Assembly: GCA_029263615.1 (NCBI GenBank)
Contig: JAJUFT010000003.1
Coordinates: 1 to 64,000, forward strand
From: Alcaligenaceae bacterium
GTDB taxonomy: Bacteria > Pseudomonadota > Gammaproteobacteria > Burkholderiales > Burkholderiaceae_B
Direction: 5' to 3'
Length of the DNA stretch: 64,000 nucleotides
Translations under genes and position numbers: made by a program
Shown: positions 18,028 through 28,627 of the stretch, piece after piece
Numbering within the stretch: the stretch's first letter is position 1
Layout: each line of letters opens with the position of its first letter
Notes under the pieces: generated by a model
Databases searched by the model: none
What the model was told of the DNA's origin: nothing
What the model saw: only the letters and a program-made list of their open reading frames with translations

Positions 18028-21000
18028 TCAGGCAGCAATTTGTTCAGGGTTGGCAGCGTGCCAGAGTTCGCCCAGTGCACGGCGATACTCGGTGGGCATC
18101 ACTTTGACGAACTGGCTGCGGCTGCGCTCCCAGTGATCGAGCATGTCGCGGGCGCGGAAGCTGCCCGTGTAGCGGAAATGGTTCTCGATCAGGCGGCGCA
18201 GAATGCTTTCGTCGGTTTCGCGTTCGGCGCCCGGGCCGACGCTGTGCCAGCTGTGGCGTTCGTTGCGGTCAAACTGTTCGGCGTGGGGCGCCACGACATC
18301 GAGCTCCACCATGGCCAGGTTGCAGCGGCGGCGGAAGTGGCCGTCCGGATCCCAGACGTAGGCCACGCCACCGGACATCCCGGCTGCGAAGTTGCGACCC
18401 GTGCTGCCCATGACCACGACGGTTCCGCCCGTCATGTATTCGCAGCCGTGGTCCCCCGTGCCTTCCACCACGGCGATGGCGCCCGAATTCCGGACGGCGA
18501 AGCGTTCGCCCGCCACCCCGTTGAAATAGGCTTCCCCTTCGAGCGCGCCATACAGCACCGTGTTGCCGGCGATAATGTGTTCGGGCCCGAAACCGCGGAA
18601 GTCATTCGGCGAACGCACGATGATCCGACCGCCCGACAGGCCTTTGCCGACGTAGTCGTTGGCTTCGCCCACCAGATCCAGGGTGATGCCGCGTGCCAGG
18701 AAGGCGCCGAAGCTCTGGCCTGCCGTGCCATTGAGCTGGATGTGGATGGTGTCGTCCGGCAGCCCTTCATGGCCGTAACGCCGTGCGACTTCCCCGGACA
18801 GCATCGCGCCCACACTGCGATTGCGGTTGCGCACCGGCGTGATGAACGACACGTTCTCGCCCCGTTCCAGCGCGGGTTTGCAGCGGGCGATGAGCTCGTG
18901 ATCCAGCGCCTTTTCCAGGTTGTGGTTCTGCTCATGCACCTGATGGAGCGGCTCGTCGGACGGCACGGCATGCAGCAGACGGCTGAAGTCCAGGCCCTGC
19001 GCCTTCCAGTGCTCGACGCTGCGGCGGGTGTCCAGCAGCTCAACACGGCCGATCAGATCCTCGAAGCGGCGTACGCCCAGCTGGGCCATGATTTCGCGCA
19101 CTTCTTCGGCGACGAAGAAGAAGTAGTTGACGACGTGTTCCGGCTTGCCCTGGAACTTGCGGCGCAGGACGGGATCCTGGGTGGCAACGCCAACCGGGCA
19201 GGTGTTCAGATGGCATTTGCGCATCATGATGCAGCCTTCCACCACCAGCGGGGCGGTGGCGAAACCGAATTCGTCCGCGCCCAGCAGGGCGCCGATCACG
19301 ACGTCGCGGCCGGTCTTCATCTGGCCATCGGCCTGCACGCGGATGCGCGAGCGCAACTTGTTCAGCACCAGCGTCTGCTGGGTTTCAGCCAGCCCCAGTT
19401 CCCACGGGGTGCCGGCATGCTTGATGGACGACACCGGCGATGCGCCCGTTCCTCCGTCATGGCCGGCGATCACCACGTGGTCGGCCTTGGCCTTGGCCAC
19501 GCCTGTGGCTACCGTACCGACGCCGACTTCGGACACCAGCTTGACGGACACGGAGGCCTGCGGGTTGACGTTCTTCAGATCGTGAATGAGCTGGGCCAGG
19601 TCTTCGATCGAATAGATGTCGTGGTGCGGCGGGGGCGAGATCAGCCCGACGCCCGGCACCGAGTGACGCAGCTTGGCAATGTATTCGGACACCTTGTGGC
19701 CCGGCAGCTGGCCGCCTTCGCCGGGCTTGGCGCCCTGGGCCATCTTGATCTGGATCTGATCGGCGCTGCTCAGGTATTCGGCGGTGACGCCAAAGCGACC
19801 GGAGGCCACCTGCTTGATGCGCGACCGCAGGGAATCCCCCGCCGACAACGGGATGTCGGCTTCAACACGATCGCCGCCCAGGAAGGAGGCCAGCGTATCG
19901 CCCTTCTTGATCGGACTCTTGCCCTGACGCATTTCGGCGCGGTAACGCAGCTCGTCCTCGCCGCCTTCACCCGTATTGGACTTGCCGCCCAGACGGTTCA
20001 TGGCCACGGCCAGCACGGCGTGGGCTTCGGTGGAAATGGAGCCCAGCGACATGGCGCCGGTGGCGAAGCGCTTGACGATCTCCTTGGCTGGCTCGACTTC
20101 GCTGAGCGGAATGGCTCGGGCCGGGTCGACCTTGAACTCGAACAGGCCGCGCAGGGTCATGAGGCGACGCGACTGGTCGTTCACGATCTGCGCATATTCC
20201 TTGTAAGTGTTGTAGTTCTTGCCGCGGGTGGCGTGCTGCAGCTTGGCGATGGCGTCGGGCGTCCACATGTGCTCTTCGCCGCGGACGCGCCAGGCATACT
20301 CGCCGCCGACCTCCAGGTCTTTCTCGAGCAGGGGGTCGGTGCCGAAGGCGGCCGCGTGCAGGCGCAGGGCCTCTTCCGCAATCTGGAAGATGCCGATGCC
20401 TTCGATGTGGCTGGCGGTGCCGGTGAAGTATTTCTCGACCAGGTCGGAATTCAGGCCCACGGCTTCAAAAATCTGCGCGCCGGTGTAGGACATATAGGTC
20501 GAAATGCCCATCTTCGACATGACCTTGTTCAGGCCCTTGCCGACGGCCTTGATGTAATTGGCCACGGCCTTCTCGGGGTGTTCCCCGGCAGACAGCGTCT
20601 CAAGCGCGAGATAGGGGTGAACCGCTTCGGCGCCATAGCCGCCCAGCAGGGCGAAATGGTGCACTTCTCGTGCGGAACCGGTTTCCACCACCAGGCCGGT
20701 GCGGGTGCGCAGACCGGCGCGGATCAGGTGATGGTGGATGGCGGAGGTGGCCAGCAGCGCGGGAATGGCAACCCTTTCGGCCGTCACGTTGCGATCGGTG
20801 ATTAGCAGGATGTTGTAGCCGCTGAGTACGGCGTCGGCCGCGTTGGAGCACAGCGAGGCAATGTAGGCCTCGATACCCTGCGGACCCCATTGCGCGGGAT
20901 AGGTGATGTCCAGCTCGTAGCAGCGGAACTTGCCATGGGTGATCTTCTCGATGTTGCGGATCTGTGCCATGGCCGCGAAATCGAGAACCGGCTGCGACAC

Positions 21001-22764
21001 CTCGATGCGCTGCGGCGGGTTCACATTGTTGATGTCCAGCAGATTCGGCTTGGGGCCGATGAAGGACACCAGCGACATCACCATCTGCTCGCGGATCGGG
21101 TCGATGGGCGGATTGGTGACCTGCGCAAAGAGTTGGCGGAAATAGTTGTAGAACGGCTTTGGCCGATGAGAGAGCACCGCCAGGGGAGCATCATTGCCCA
21201 TGGAGCCGATGGCTTCTTCGCCGTTGCGCGCCATGGGTTCCAGAATCACGCGGATGTCTTCCTGCGTCCAGCCGAAGGCCTGCTGGCGTTCCAGCAGAGT
21301 GGTGCTGGGGCGGGGCGTTGCGCTGTCGGCGGGCGGAGCATCCAGGCTTTCCAGCTTGACGCGCAGGCGCTCGATCCACTGACGGTAGGGACGCATGCTG
21401 GCCAGCTGGGACTTGATCTCGTCGTCTTCGATGATGCGGCCCTGCTGCAGGTCGATGAGGAACATCCGGCCGGGTTGGAGGCGCCACTTCTTGACGATGC
21501 GGTGCTGGGGGATGCTCAGGGTGCCGGCTTCCGAGGCCATGATGACCAGATCATCGTCGGTGATCACGTAGCGGGCGGGGCGCAGGCCGTTGCGATCCAG
21601 CGTGGCGCCGATCTGGCGGCCATCCGTGAAGGCGACGGCGGCCGGGCCGTCCCAGGGCTCCATCATGGCTGCATGGTATTCGTAGAACGCACGGCGGTTC
21701 TCGTCCATGTCGGCGTGCTGTTCCCAGGCCTCGGGAATCATGATCATCATGGCGTGGGCCAGCGAGTAGCCCGACATGACCAGCAGTTCCAGACAGTTGT
21801 CGAAGGTGGCGGTGTCCGACTGGCCTTCGTAGACGATGGGATAGAGCTTTTGCAGGTCCGACCCCAGCACGGCCGATTCCATGGCGCCTTCGCGGGCCCG
21901 TAGCCAGTTGAAGTTGCCCTTGAGTGTGTTGATCTCGCCGTTGTGGGCAATCATCCGGTAGGGGTGAGCCAGCGGCCAGGCGGGGAAGGTGTTGGTGGAA
22001 AAACGCTGGTGAACCAGGGCCAGCGCGGATACCGCACGGGCATCCGACAGGTCGCGGTAGTAACGGCCGACCTGGTTGGCCAGCAGAAGGCCCTTGTAGA
22101 CCACGGTGCGCACGGAAATGGAAGGAACGAAATATTCCTGGCCGTGTGCCAGCTTCATTTGCTGGATGGCGTGGCTGGCGGTCTTGCGGATGACGTAGAG
22201 CTTGCGTTCCAGTGCGTCGGGCACGGAAATCCCGGGGCCGCGGCCGATGAAGAGCTGGCGGATCACGGGCTCGCAGTCGCGCACGGTCGGCGACATGGGC
22301 ATCTCGCGATCCACGGGGACGTCACGCCAGCCCAGGACGACCTGGCCCTCGTCGCGCACGGCGCGCTCAAGCTCCTGCTCACAGGCCAGACGCGAGGCGG
22401 TTTCCTTGGGCAGAAAAACCATGGCAACGCCGTATTCGTCGGGCGGAGGCAGTTCCACCCCCTGCTTGGCCATCTCTTCCCGATAGAGGGCGTCGGGAAT
22501 CTGCAGCAGAATGCCGGCACCGTCGCCCATGAGTTCGTCTGCGCCCACGGCCCCACGGTGATCGAGATTCTCGAGAATCTTCAGGCCCTGCTGGATGATG
22601 GCGTGGCTTTTGCGCCCCTTGATGTGGGCGACGAAGCCCACCCCACAGGCATCATGTTCATTGGAGGGGTGATAGAGGCCCTGAGGTGGCGGCGCACTCA
22701 CGGTGCGCGGCACCACGGTGGGCGCCCGGCCGGGCTGCTTGGCGTTGGAGGCAGATGCTGACAT
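18028..22764 (-). CDS. gltB: Glutamate synthase (NADPH) large subunit
   Basis: A 1578-residue enzyme with an N-terminal Ntn-type glutaminase domain, central FMN domain and C-terminal GXGXG beta-helix. The nucleophile Cys is in [20 protein letters not shown] near residue 39, after a propeptide of about 38 residues that must be cleaved. The 3Fe-4S ligands lie in [15 protein letters not shown], and the C-terminal repeat includes [13 protein letters not shown] and YEYMTGGT-like segments. The start at 22764 ([10 protein letters not shown]) avoids an unlikely hydrophobic 32-residue extension that the open frame would allow. Confidence 0.96.
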   Translation of the reverse strand: MSASASNAKQPGRAPTVVPRTVSAPPPQGLYHPSNEHDACGVGFVAHIKGRKSHAIIQQGLKILENLDHRGAVGADELMGDGAGILLQIPDALYREEMAKQGVELPPPDEYGVAMVFLPKETASRLACEQELERAVRDEGQVVLGWRDVPVDREMPMSPTVRDCEPVIRQLFIGRGPGISVPDALERKLYVIRKTASHAIQQMKLAHGQEYFVPSISVRTVVYKGLLLANQVGRYYRDLSDARAVSALALVHQRFSTNTFPAWPLAHPYRMIAHNGEINTLKGNFNWLRAREGAMESAVLGSDLQKLYPIVYEGQSDTATFDNCLELLVMSGYSLAHAMMIMIPEAWEQHADMDENRRAFYEYHAAMMEPWDGPAAVAFTDGRQIGATLDRNGLRPARYVITDDDLVIMASEAGTLSIPQHRIVKKWRLQPGRMFLIDLQQGRIIEDDEIKSQLASMRPYRQWIERLRVKLESLDAPPADSATPRPSTTLLERQQAFGWTQEDIRVILEPMARNGEEAIGSMGNDAPLAVLSHRPKPFYNYFRQLFAQVTNPPIDPIREQMVMSLVSFIGPKPNLLDINNVNPPQRIEVSQPVLDFAAMAQIRNIEKITHGKFRCYELDITYPAQWGPQGIEAYIASLCSNAADAVLSGYNILLITDRNVTAERVAIPALLATSAIHHHLIRAGLRTRTGLVVETGSAREVHHFALLGGYGAEAVHPYLALETLSAGEHPEKAVANYIKAVGKGLNKVMSKMGISTYMSYTGAQIFEAVGLNSDLVEKYFTGTASHIEGIGIFQIAEEALRLHAAAFGTDPLLEKDLEVGGEYAWRVRGEEHMWTPDAIAKLQHATRGKNYNTYKEYAQIVNDQSRRLMTLRGLFEFKVDPARAIPLSEVEPAKEIVKRFATGAMSLGSISTEAHAVLAVAMNRLGGKSNTGEGGEDELRYRAEMRQGKSPIKKGDTLASFLGGDRVEADIPLSAGDSLRSRIKQVASGRFGVTAEYLSSADQIQIKMAQGAKPGEGGQLPGHKVSEYIAKLRHSVPGVGLISPPPHHDIYSIEDLAQLIHDLKNVNPQASVSVKLVSEVGVGTVATGVAKAKADHVVIAGHDGGTGASPVSSIKHAGTPWELGLAETQQTLVLNKLRSRIRVQADGQMKTGRDVVIGALLGADEFGFATAPLVVEGCIMMRKCHLNTCPVGVATQDPVLRRKFQGKPEHVVNYFFFVAEEVREIMAQLGVRRFEDLIGRVELLDTRRSVEHWKAQGLDFSRLLHAVPSDEPLHQVHEQNHNLEKALDHELIARCKPALERGENVSFITPVRNRNRSVGAMLSGEVARRYGHEGLPDDTIHIQLNGTAGQSFGAFLARGITLDLVGEANDYVGKGLSGGRIIVRSPNDFRGFGPEHIIAGNTVLYGALEGEAYFNGVAGERFAVRNSGAIAVVEGTGDHGCEYMTGGTVVVMGSTGRNFAAGMSGGVAYVWDPDGHFRRRCNLAMVELDVVAPHAEQFDRNERHSWHSVGPGAERETDESILRRLIENHFRYTGSFRARDMLDHWERSRSQFVKVMPTEYRRALGELWHAANPEQIAA

Positions 22765-22871
22765 GGTCTTGCTCGCGAATGGATGCTGATGCAGAAAGGC
22801 GCCAAAAATGGCGATGCGCGTTGGCAAGAAGAAAAAATAACGCCACTTTTTGTGCGTCACAACAAAATAAT

Positions 22872-22888
22872 TAGGGGTCCGTCCCCTA
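22872..22888. repeat. TAGGGG palindrome upstream of gltB
   Basis: A perfect 6-bp inverted repeat, TAGGGG-TCCGT-CCCCTA, in an AT-rich setting about 110 bp upstream of the gltB start and 122 bp beyond the 3' end of the RAYT-like gene. Short GGGG/CCCC palindromes beside RAYT genes are often their cognate REP-like targets. It could equally be part of the gltB control region. One copy only was noticed in the window. Confidence 0.5.
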
Positions 22889-23010
22889 TTAATTTGAGCG
22901 TACTTTGTCGTTAATATTAATGGGGATGGATCAAAGGCTTTGAAATATAAACACTTGTTGGCCGCCCCATGTGCAAGCCGAACGCGTCGTGGTTTCCGGG
23001 AAGGGATAAA

Positions 23011-23715
23011 TTATTTTGTAACAGGGTCGGACGGCGGCGTCTTGCGAGGCCGACCGCGCGGGGCCGGTGCAGGTCGACGGCTGCTGCGCGCAGCAATGCG
23101 ATTGATGAAGGCCTCATCTCCCAGGGCCCATTGACCCTGAATGCCCGACTGAATGCGGGTCGCCATGGATTGGCCGAGGCCGGCGTGGAGCAGATCGCGA
23201 TACCGGGCCTGTCGCGCAAAGGGCGTATTGCCCAGTCCCCAGTAGGCGGGGTGTTCCTTCAAAAGTTTGCTGTCCGGGCGCATGCCCACGTGCTCCTGCG
23301 CCGAAGACCAGGGCCAGCGCGCCGGAACATCGACCAGTGCTTCGCGCACGGGCAAGGATTCCAGCCAGACGAGGCAGGGCACCACCCAATCGCCGTCGAC
23401 CAGGGCGCTGCGGTACCGCTCGTGGAAAACGCGACCGTGAATCAGGCGGCTGGCCATGCTGCGGCCCAGCCCCTGCATGACCCGGGGAAGGGCTTCTTCG
23501 TTGGCCGGGGTGGCAAGCAGGACCACCCGGTCCAGCAGGACGGCCCAGCCATGCAGGGCCACGGGCCGCTTACGCACTTCAGCAAACAGCCATTCCTGCA
23601 CGAGGTCCAACGAGTGGGCGGGCGTGGCGTCTTGCGGGGTGGCGAGAGGGCGTGCCAGGCGCGCCTGCACGAGCTGAGGCGTGTCGGGTGCATAAAGGCG
23701 CGCGAGCCTGGCCAT
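23011..23715 (-). CDS. RAYT-like Y1 transposase relative, catalytically dead
   Basis: A 234-residue protein with the overall pattern of REP-associated tyrosine transposases (IS200-like Y1 superfamily): start MARLARLY, VFHERYRSALV, SLPVREALVDVPARWPWSS, a late LGDEAFINRI and the tail RGRPRKTP. The catalytic residues are gone: the HUH motif (family MPNHVHLL) reads LLDRVVLL at residues 60-67, and no Tyr exists where the nucleophile should precede the GRVFHERYRS block. The frame is intact. It starts 1 nt after the tenA stop, so it is probably translated with tenA. Most likely a domesticated DNA- or RNA-binding protein. Confidence 0.8.
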   Translation of the reverse strand: MARLARLYAPDTPQLVQARLARPLATPQDATPAHSLDLVQEWLFAEVRKRPVALHGWAVLLDRVVLLATPANEEALPRVMQGLGRSMASRLIHGRVFHERYRSALVDGDWVVPCLVWLESLPVREALVDVPARWPWSSAQEHVGMRPDSKLLKEHPAYWGLGNTPFARQARYRDLLHAGLGQSMATRIQSGIQGQWALGDEAFINRIAARSSRRPAPAPRGRPRKTPPSDPVTK

Positions 23716-23716
23716 G

Positions 23717-24382
23717 TCAGTCCTGCAAGGTCAGACCCATTTGCCAGAAGTCGGCTTCCAGGCGTGTGGCCTCGGAGAAAATCCGGGCCAGTTCGCGAAA
23801 GCGGGTCTCGCTGACACCTTCCATCTGGGCGTTGATCCACTCGACTTCCGCCTGCGCCGCGTTCTGGAATTCGCGAGAGGTGTACATGTCGAGCCAGGCG
23901 CCGTAAGGGTTGCCCATGCGCACCGTGAAGCGCTGATCCACCAGCCAGTTGCCGATTTCTGCATATCCCACGATGCAGGGTGCCAGAGCGACGTGCAGGT
24001 CGAGAATGTCGCCGCGGTTGCCAGCTTCCAGGACGTAGCGGGTGTAAGCCAGCGTGGCGCGAGACTCCTGCAGCTCCGCCAGTTCGGATTCCCTGATGCC
24101 CCACTCGGCGCAGAACTTCACGTGCAGATCGAGCTCGATGTCGATGATGGCCTTGAGCGATGCGAGCGATTGCCGCAGCTGGCCGATGTCCTTGCTCTTG
24201 TAGACGGCCAGGCCCCAGGCGCGACCGAAATGGACCAGAAACAGATAGTCCTGTTTGAGGTAATGCTGGAAGGCCTCCATGGGGAGGGTGCCGGCACCCA
24301 GTTGGCGGACGAATTCGTGCTCGCAGTAAGCGCGCCATTCAGCCCAACAGGCCTGTTTGAGTCGCTCGAAGGGAGTGGACAT
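23717..24382 (-). CDS. tenA: TenA-family thiaminase II-like protein
   Basis: A 221-residue all-helical TenA protein, of the family that hydrolyses aminopyrimidine precursors in thiamine salvage. The nucleophile Cys is in LAPCIVGYAEIGNW and the C-terminal acid is in EADFWQMGL, so it belongs to the Cys-type (TenA_C) class. The start at 24382 (MSTPFERLKQAC) fits the family; an upstream in-frame start would add 23 residues. It is followed by the RAYT-like gene after 1 nt. No other thiamine gene is nearby. Confidence 0.9.
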   Translation of the reverse strand: MSTPFERLKQACWAEWRAYCEHEFVRQLGAGTLPMEAFQHYLKQDYLFLVHFGRAWGLAVYKSKDIGQLRQSLASLKAIIDIELDLHVKFCAEWGIRESELAELQESRATLAYTRYVLEAGNRGDILDLHVALAPCIVGYAEIGNWLVDQRFTVRMGNPYGAWLDMYTSREFQNAAQAEVEWINAQMEGVSETRFRELARIFSEATRLEADFWQMGLTLQD

Positions 24383-24463
24383 GGATTCGGTATGTCTCCT
24401 GAACAAAGGTTGACCGGAGGTGCCGGCCAGCCGTTCGCAGATGATGCACATGGATGAGCTCCG

Positions 24464-25354
24464 TTACTCGCGGCCGGCGGCTTTCGCTGCACCGGCTCCA
24501 ATGAAGCCGGTCGCCAGCAGTGTACCCAACAGGACAATGGCCGTCCCCGCCAGCATGCGCCCGCTCAGGGGCTCGTGCAGGAAGACCGCGCCCCACAGAA
24601 TGCCGAAGATGGGCACCAGAAAGGTCACGGTCATGCTGCGCGTGGCGCCGATGCGGTCGATCAGACCGTAGTAGATGATGTAGGCCAGCCCGGTACACAG
24701 CAGGGCCAGGGAGAGGGCGGCTGACCAGGACACGAGCGACACCGGCGTGCTGGGCCAGTTGTACGCCGCAAAGGGCAGCAGAACGATGGCGGCCGCAGTG
24801 ACGCTGCCGGCGGCCATGGCCAGGGGGTCCACCCCCTTGAGAAACCGCCCGATGTAGCAGGCAGCAAAGCTGTAGCACAAGGCAGCGGCCAGGCAGGCCA
24901 GCACGCCCAGAGCCATCCCGCCGGCGCCGAAGGAAAGGTCATTCCAGACCAGCACCAGGATCCCGGTGAACCCCAGCGCGAGGCCGACAATTCGGGCCGG
25001 CGTGAGCATTTCCTTGAGCCAGACCCGTGCGATCAGGGCGCCGAACAGGGGCGTGATGGCATTGATGACGGCCATGAAGCCGGCAGGCACTGTCTGCGCG
25101 GCGATATTGAAGCAGAGAAAGGGCAGCCCGGCGGCAAAGACCCCCACCACGCCGATGTGTCGGCGGTGCCGCCAGATGGCCCCGAGACGGCCCCGCAAGG
25201 TCGCGACAGTCAGCAGAAAGAGGGCGCTGGCACCGACCCGGATCTCCACCAGTGCCAGAGGGCCGAATTCGCCCACGCTCAGACGCATGAAGAGAAAGGA
25301 ACTGCCCCAGATGGCGGCAAGAAGGAAGAGGTCTCGGTAATCTCTGGCTTGCAT
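24464..25354 (-). CDS. EamA/DMT-family transporter
   Basis: A 296-residue integral membrane protein with ten predicted helices in two EamA repeats (AAIWGSSFLFMRLSVGEFGP in the first; YYGLIDRIGATRSMTVTFL and FGILWGAVFLHEPLSG in the second). Relatives export amino acids or metabolites; the substrate cannot be told from sequence. The ATG at 25354 (MQARDYRD) is preferred to an in-frame start 15 codons upstream. It diverges from gabD and runs toward tenA, 81 bp away. Confidence 0.9.
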   Translation of the reverse strand: MQARDYRDLFLLAAIWGSSFLFMRLSVGEFGPLALVEIRVGASALFLLTVATLRGRLGAIWRHRRHIGVVGVFAAGLPFLCFNIAAQTVPAGFMAVINAITPLFGALIARVWLKEMLTPARIVGLALGFTGILVLVWNDLSFGAGGMALGVLACLAAALCYSFAACYIGRFLKGVDPLAMAAGSVTAAAIVLLPFAAYNWPSTPVSLVSWSAALSLALLCTGLAYIIYYGLIDRIGATRSMTVTFLVPIFGILWGAVFLHEPLSGRMLAGTAIVLLGTLLATGFIGAGAAKAAGRE

Positions 25355-25448
25355 GGATGCGTCAGGTTTAACGACTGGGCGCCCGCAAGGGCCGGCCACG
25401 GGAGTAAGATATTGGCGATTATCCTCTTTTCAAACAAGTGAGGTGGAA

Positions 25449-26900
25449 GTGCAGGAGCTAAAAAACCCGTCACTGTTCAAACAGCAGTGTTTCATCGACG
25501 GTGTGTGGTGTGACGCCGACCAAGGCGCCACGATCGCAGTCACGAACCCGGCCACTGGCGCCCAGCTGGGAACGATTCCCCGCATGGGGGCCGCGGAAAC
25601 CCGCCGCGCCATCGAGGCCGCCAACAAGGCCTGGCCGGCATGGCGCGCCAAAACGGCCAAGGAACGGGCCGACATTCTGCGTCGCTGGTTCAATCTCATG
25701 CATGAGCATGCGGATGACCTGGCCCGCATCATGACGCTGGAACAGGGCAAGCCCCTCACGGAAGCGCGCGGCGAGATCTCCTACGCGGCGTCGTATCTCG
25801 AGTGGTATGCCGAGGAAGGCAAGCGTGCCTATGGCGACACCATTCCCACTAACGGCGCAGACCGGCGCATCGTGGTGATCAAGGAGCCCGTGGGCGTGTG
25901 TGCGGCGATCACGCCGTGGAATTTCCCCTCCGCCATGATCACCCGCAAGGCCGCCGCTGCCCTGGCGGCCGGTTGCCCCATGGTGGTCAAGCCCGCCACC
26001 CAGACGCCGTATTCCGCGCTGGCGCTGGCCGTGCTGGCCACCGAAGCCGGTGTGCCGGCCGGGGTATTCTCCGTGGTGACGGGTTCTGCATCGGAAATCG
26101 GCGGCGAAATGACCAGCAACCCGCTGGTGCGCAAGCTGAGCTTCACCGGTTCGACCGAAATTGGTCGTCTGCTGATGGAGCAGACCGCTCCGACGATCAA
26201 GAAAGTGTCGATGGAACTGGGTGGCAATGCGCCCTTCATCGTGTTCGACGATGCCGACCTCGATGCCGCCGTGGCCGGCGCCATCATCAGCAAGTACCGC
26301 AACACGGGGCAGACTTGCGTCTGCGCCAACCGTCTGTACGTGCACGACAAGGTCTATGATGCCTTTGCCGAAAAACTGGTCAAGGCCGTCGAGCAGCTGC
26401 GTGTGGGCGATGGTCTGGAAGCCGGCACCACGCTGGGTCCGCTGATCGACGAGCAGGCAGTCCGCAAGGTCCAGGAACACATCGACGACGCACTCGAACA
26501 GGGCGCCCAGGTGCTGACCGGTGGCCGTGTGCATGCCCTGGGCGGCACCTTCTTCGAACCCACCGTGCTGGCCAACATGACGCCGGCCATGAAGGTGGCG
26601 CGCGAAGAAACGTTCGGGCCGCTGGCACCCCTGTTCCGTTTCACCAGCGACGAAGAAGTGATTGCCATGGCCAACGACACCGAGTTCGGTCTGGCAGCCT
26701 ACTTCTACAGCCGCGACATCGGCCGCGTCTGGCGCGTTGCCGAAGCGCTGGAATACGGCATGGTGGGCATCAACACCGGCCTGCTGTCCAATGAAGCCGC
26801 GCCGTTCGGCGGCGTGAAGCAGTCGGGCCTGGGTCGCGAAGGTTCGCGTTACGGGCTGGATGACTACATGGTCATCAAGTATCTGTGCATGGGGCTGTAA
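25449..26900 (+). CDS. gabD: Succinate-semialdehyde dehydrogenase (NADP+)
   Basis: A 483-residue aldehyde dehydrogenase that oxidises succinate semialdehyde (or glutarate semialdehyde) to the acid. The catalytic Glu256 (ELGGNAPF) and Cys290 (GQTCVCANR) are 34 residues apart, as in E. coli GabD (482 residues). No ATG is available: I propose the GTG at 25449, with GTG 25443 as alternative; an ATG at 25353 would overlap the divergent transporter and add an unlike-family extension. No gabT or gabP is nearby, so its physiological substrate here is open. Confidence 0.92.
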   Translation: MQELKNPSLFKQQCFIDGVWCDADQGATIAVTNPATGAQLGTIPRMGAAETRRAIEAANKAWPAWRAKTAKERADILRRWFNLMHEHADDLARIMTLEQGKPLTEARGEISYAASYLEWYAEEGKRAYGDTIPTNGADRRIVVIKEPVGVCAAITPWNFPSAMITRKAAAALAAGCPMVVKPATQTPYSALALAVLATEAGVPAGVFSVVTGSASEIGGEMTSNPLVRKLSFTGSTEIGRLLMEQTAPTIKKVSMELGGNAPFIVFDDADLDAAVAGAIISKYRNTGQTCVCANRLYVHDKVYDAFAEKLVKAVEQLRVGDGLEAGTTLGPLIDEQAVRKVQEHIDDALEQGAQVLTGGRVHALGGTFFEPTVLANMTPAMKVAREETFGPLAPLFRFTSDEEVIAMANDTEFGLAAYFYSRDIGRVWRVAEALEYGMVGINTGLLSNEAAPFGGVKQSGLGREGSRYGLDDYMVIKYLCMGL

Positions 26901-26914
26901 GCCTCTGAAGCAAC

Positions 26915-26945
26915 ACGGGGCCTGCGGGCCCCGTTCTTGTCTTTG
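26915..26945. terminator. Intrinsic terminator between gabD and pgi
   Basis: An 8-bp GC-rich stem ACGGGGCC-TGCG-GGCCCCGT starts 15 bp after the gabD stop and is followed by TCTTGTCTTT. It serves gabD on the plus strand and probably the convergent pgi as well. Confidence 0.8.
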
Positions 26946-26957
26946 CAGTGGTTTTTC

Positions 26958-28556
26958 TCATTCCGGCATGCTTTTGAGGCGATCCACCCAATATTGGGTC
27001 GAGGCGTCGTACCGGTCTGCGCCCGTCGTTTCTCCCGACAGCTCGCGTGTGAGCCCGGTCGCCAACTGCTTGCCGTATTCCACCCCCCACTGATCGAAGG
27101 GGTTGATGCCCCAGATGAGGCCCTGCACAAACACCTTGTGCTCATACAGCGCCAGCAAGGCACCCAGGGTATAGGGTGACAGACGGGGCAGCACGATGAG
27201 ATTCGAGGGACGCCCGCCCCCGTAGACTCGGTGATGGGCGAGCCATTTTGCCTTCTCGGCGGGGACCCCTGCCGCCAGACATTCCTGCAGGGCGTCTTCA
27301 TACGACTTGCCCTGCAGCAGGGCCTGGCGCTGGGCCAGGCAGTGGGCCAACAGAATGCGGTGATGACTCGGCCAGCCGTGGTCGGCCTGCGCGCAGATGA
27401 TGAAGTCGACGGGAGCGCCGTCGCTGCCCTGATGCAGCCATTGGAAGAAGGTATGCTGGGCGTCGGTGCCGGGCATGCCCCACACTGCCGGGCCCGTGGG
27501 CACTTCCACCGGCGCGCCGGACAGATCGACGGATTTGCCCAGGGATTCCATTTCCAGCTGCTGGATGTAGGGGACCAGATTGGCGAGGCGGAAGTCGTAA
27601 GGGGCAATGTTCAGCGAGCCATAGCCCAGGACGCTGCGATTCACGACGCCCGAGAGGGCCATCTGCACCGGGGCGTTCTCCGGGATGGGCGCCTCGGCGA
27701 AGTGTTTGTCCATGGCGGCCGCCCCCGTCTGCATGCCGGCAATCACGTCGGCACTGACGGCCAGGGCCGTCGTGAGGCTGACGGCAGACCAGAGCGAGAA
27801 ACGTCCGCCGACCCATTCCCAGAGTCGGAAGATGTGTGCGTCGGGAATTCCCCATTCACGCGCGGCTTCCGGGCGCGCCGTGATGGCGATCATCTGGTTG
27901 GCAGGGTCGGCCACACCGGCCGCTTCCAGCCATTCCTTGGCCCGACGGCCGTTTTCCAGGGTTTCCGCCGTGGAAAACGATTTGGATGCCATGACGATGA
28001 GGGTGTCGTGCGGGTCGAAACCGGAGAGCCCGCCCTGAATGGCGTGGCCATCGATGTTGGCGACGAAGTGGACATTGCGCCAAGTGCCGGCATAACCGAA
28101 GGCGGCGACGGCCAGGCGTACGCCCCAGTCGCTGCCGCCAATGCCGATGTGCACGATATTGCGCCACCGACGTTTGGAGTCGGCGGTATGAATGAATTCG
28201 AAGAGGCGCTGACGCTCGGCAGCGATGTCTGGCGCAGGTGCCGGCGCGCGCAGGGCGGTGTGCCAGGCGGCGCGGTTCTCGGTGAGATTGACGATGCCGC
28301 CTTCCAGCAGTTGGCGGCGATGGGCTTCGAAGCCTCTGGCCTGCAGCAGGGCGATGCCCGCCTCCTGCAGAGCGGGAGACGCATGCTGCCCGCTGATGTC
28401 CAGATCGATGCCGGCAGCGTTGATCACGGCCAGACGGGACGTATCCACTTTTGCGGAACGGGCCGCCTGTTCGAACCGGGACCACTCAGGCAGGGCGCTG
28501 AGGCCGGCAGGGGTGTCGCGGTCAACCGCGAATTCTTCCGAGGGGATGTTTTTCAC
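26958..28556 (-). CDS. pgi: Glucose-6-phosphate isomerase
   Basis: A 532-residue sugar isomerase interconverting glucose 6-phosphate and fructose 6-phosphate. The substrate-binding block GIGGSDWGVRLAVAAFG and MASKSFSTAETL, the second signature VWGMPGTDAQHTFFQWLHQG and the catalytic Lys region near the C-terminus (FDQWGVEYGKQLA) are present. I chose a GTG start at 28556 because GGAG lies 5 nt upstream; a TTG at 28589 is possible. Here it would feed the glycogen/trehalose and dTDP-sugar routes encoded elsewhere in the window. Confidence 0.93.
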   Translation of the reverse strand: MKNIPSEEFAVDRDTPAGLSALPEWSRFEQAARSAKVDTSRLAVINAAGIDLDISGQHASPALQEAGIALLQARGFEAHRRQLLEGGIVNLTENRAAWHTALRAPAPAPDIAAERQRLFEFIHTADSKRRWRNIVHIGIGGSDWGVRLAVAAFGYAGTWRNVHFVANIDGHAIQGGLSGFDPHDTLIVMASKSFSTAETLENGRRAKEWLEAAGVADPANQMIAITARPEAAREWGIPDAHIFRLWEWVGGRFSLWSAVSLTTALAVSADVIAGMQTGAAAMDKHFAEAPIPENAPVQMALSGVVNRSVLGYGSLNIAPYDFRLANLVPYIQQLEMESLGKSVDLSGAPVEVPTGPAVWGMPGTDAQHTFFQWLHQGSDGAPVDFIICAQADHGWPSHHRILLAHCLAQRQALLQGKSYEDALQECLAAGVPAEKAKWLAHHRVYGGGRPSNLIVLPRLSPYTLGALLALYEHKVFVQGLIWGINPFDQWGVEYGKQLATGLTRELSGETTGADRYDASTQYWVDRLKSMPE

Positions 28557-28627
28557 GCTTGCTCCGGATGTGAGGGCATCTTGGAGCAATTGTAATGCCG
28601 GCCCTGCCGGCGGCCTCGGGGTGCCGC

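Noticed and set aside
17854..20805. A 983-codon plus-strand frame opposite gltB
   Set aside because: Antisense shadow of a highly conserved gene; no domain and no ribosome site seen.
23729..23738. GGTCAGACCC at the end of tenA as the second RAYT-associated repeat
   Set aside because: It encodes the conserved end of TenA (MGLTLQD) and has only a half-palindrome, so chance is likelier.
25353..25448. ATG at 25353 as the gabD start
   Set aside because: It overlaps the start codon of the divergent transporter, would fill the whole promoter region and adds 32 residues unlike the family; a GTG at 25449 gives the normal length.
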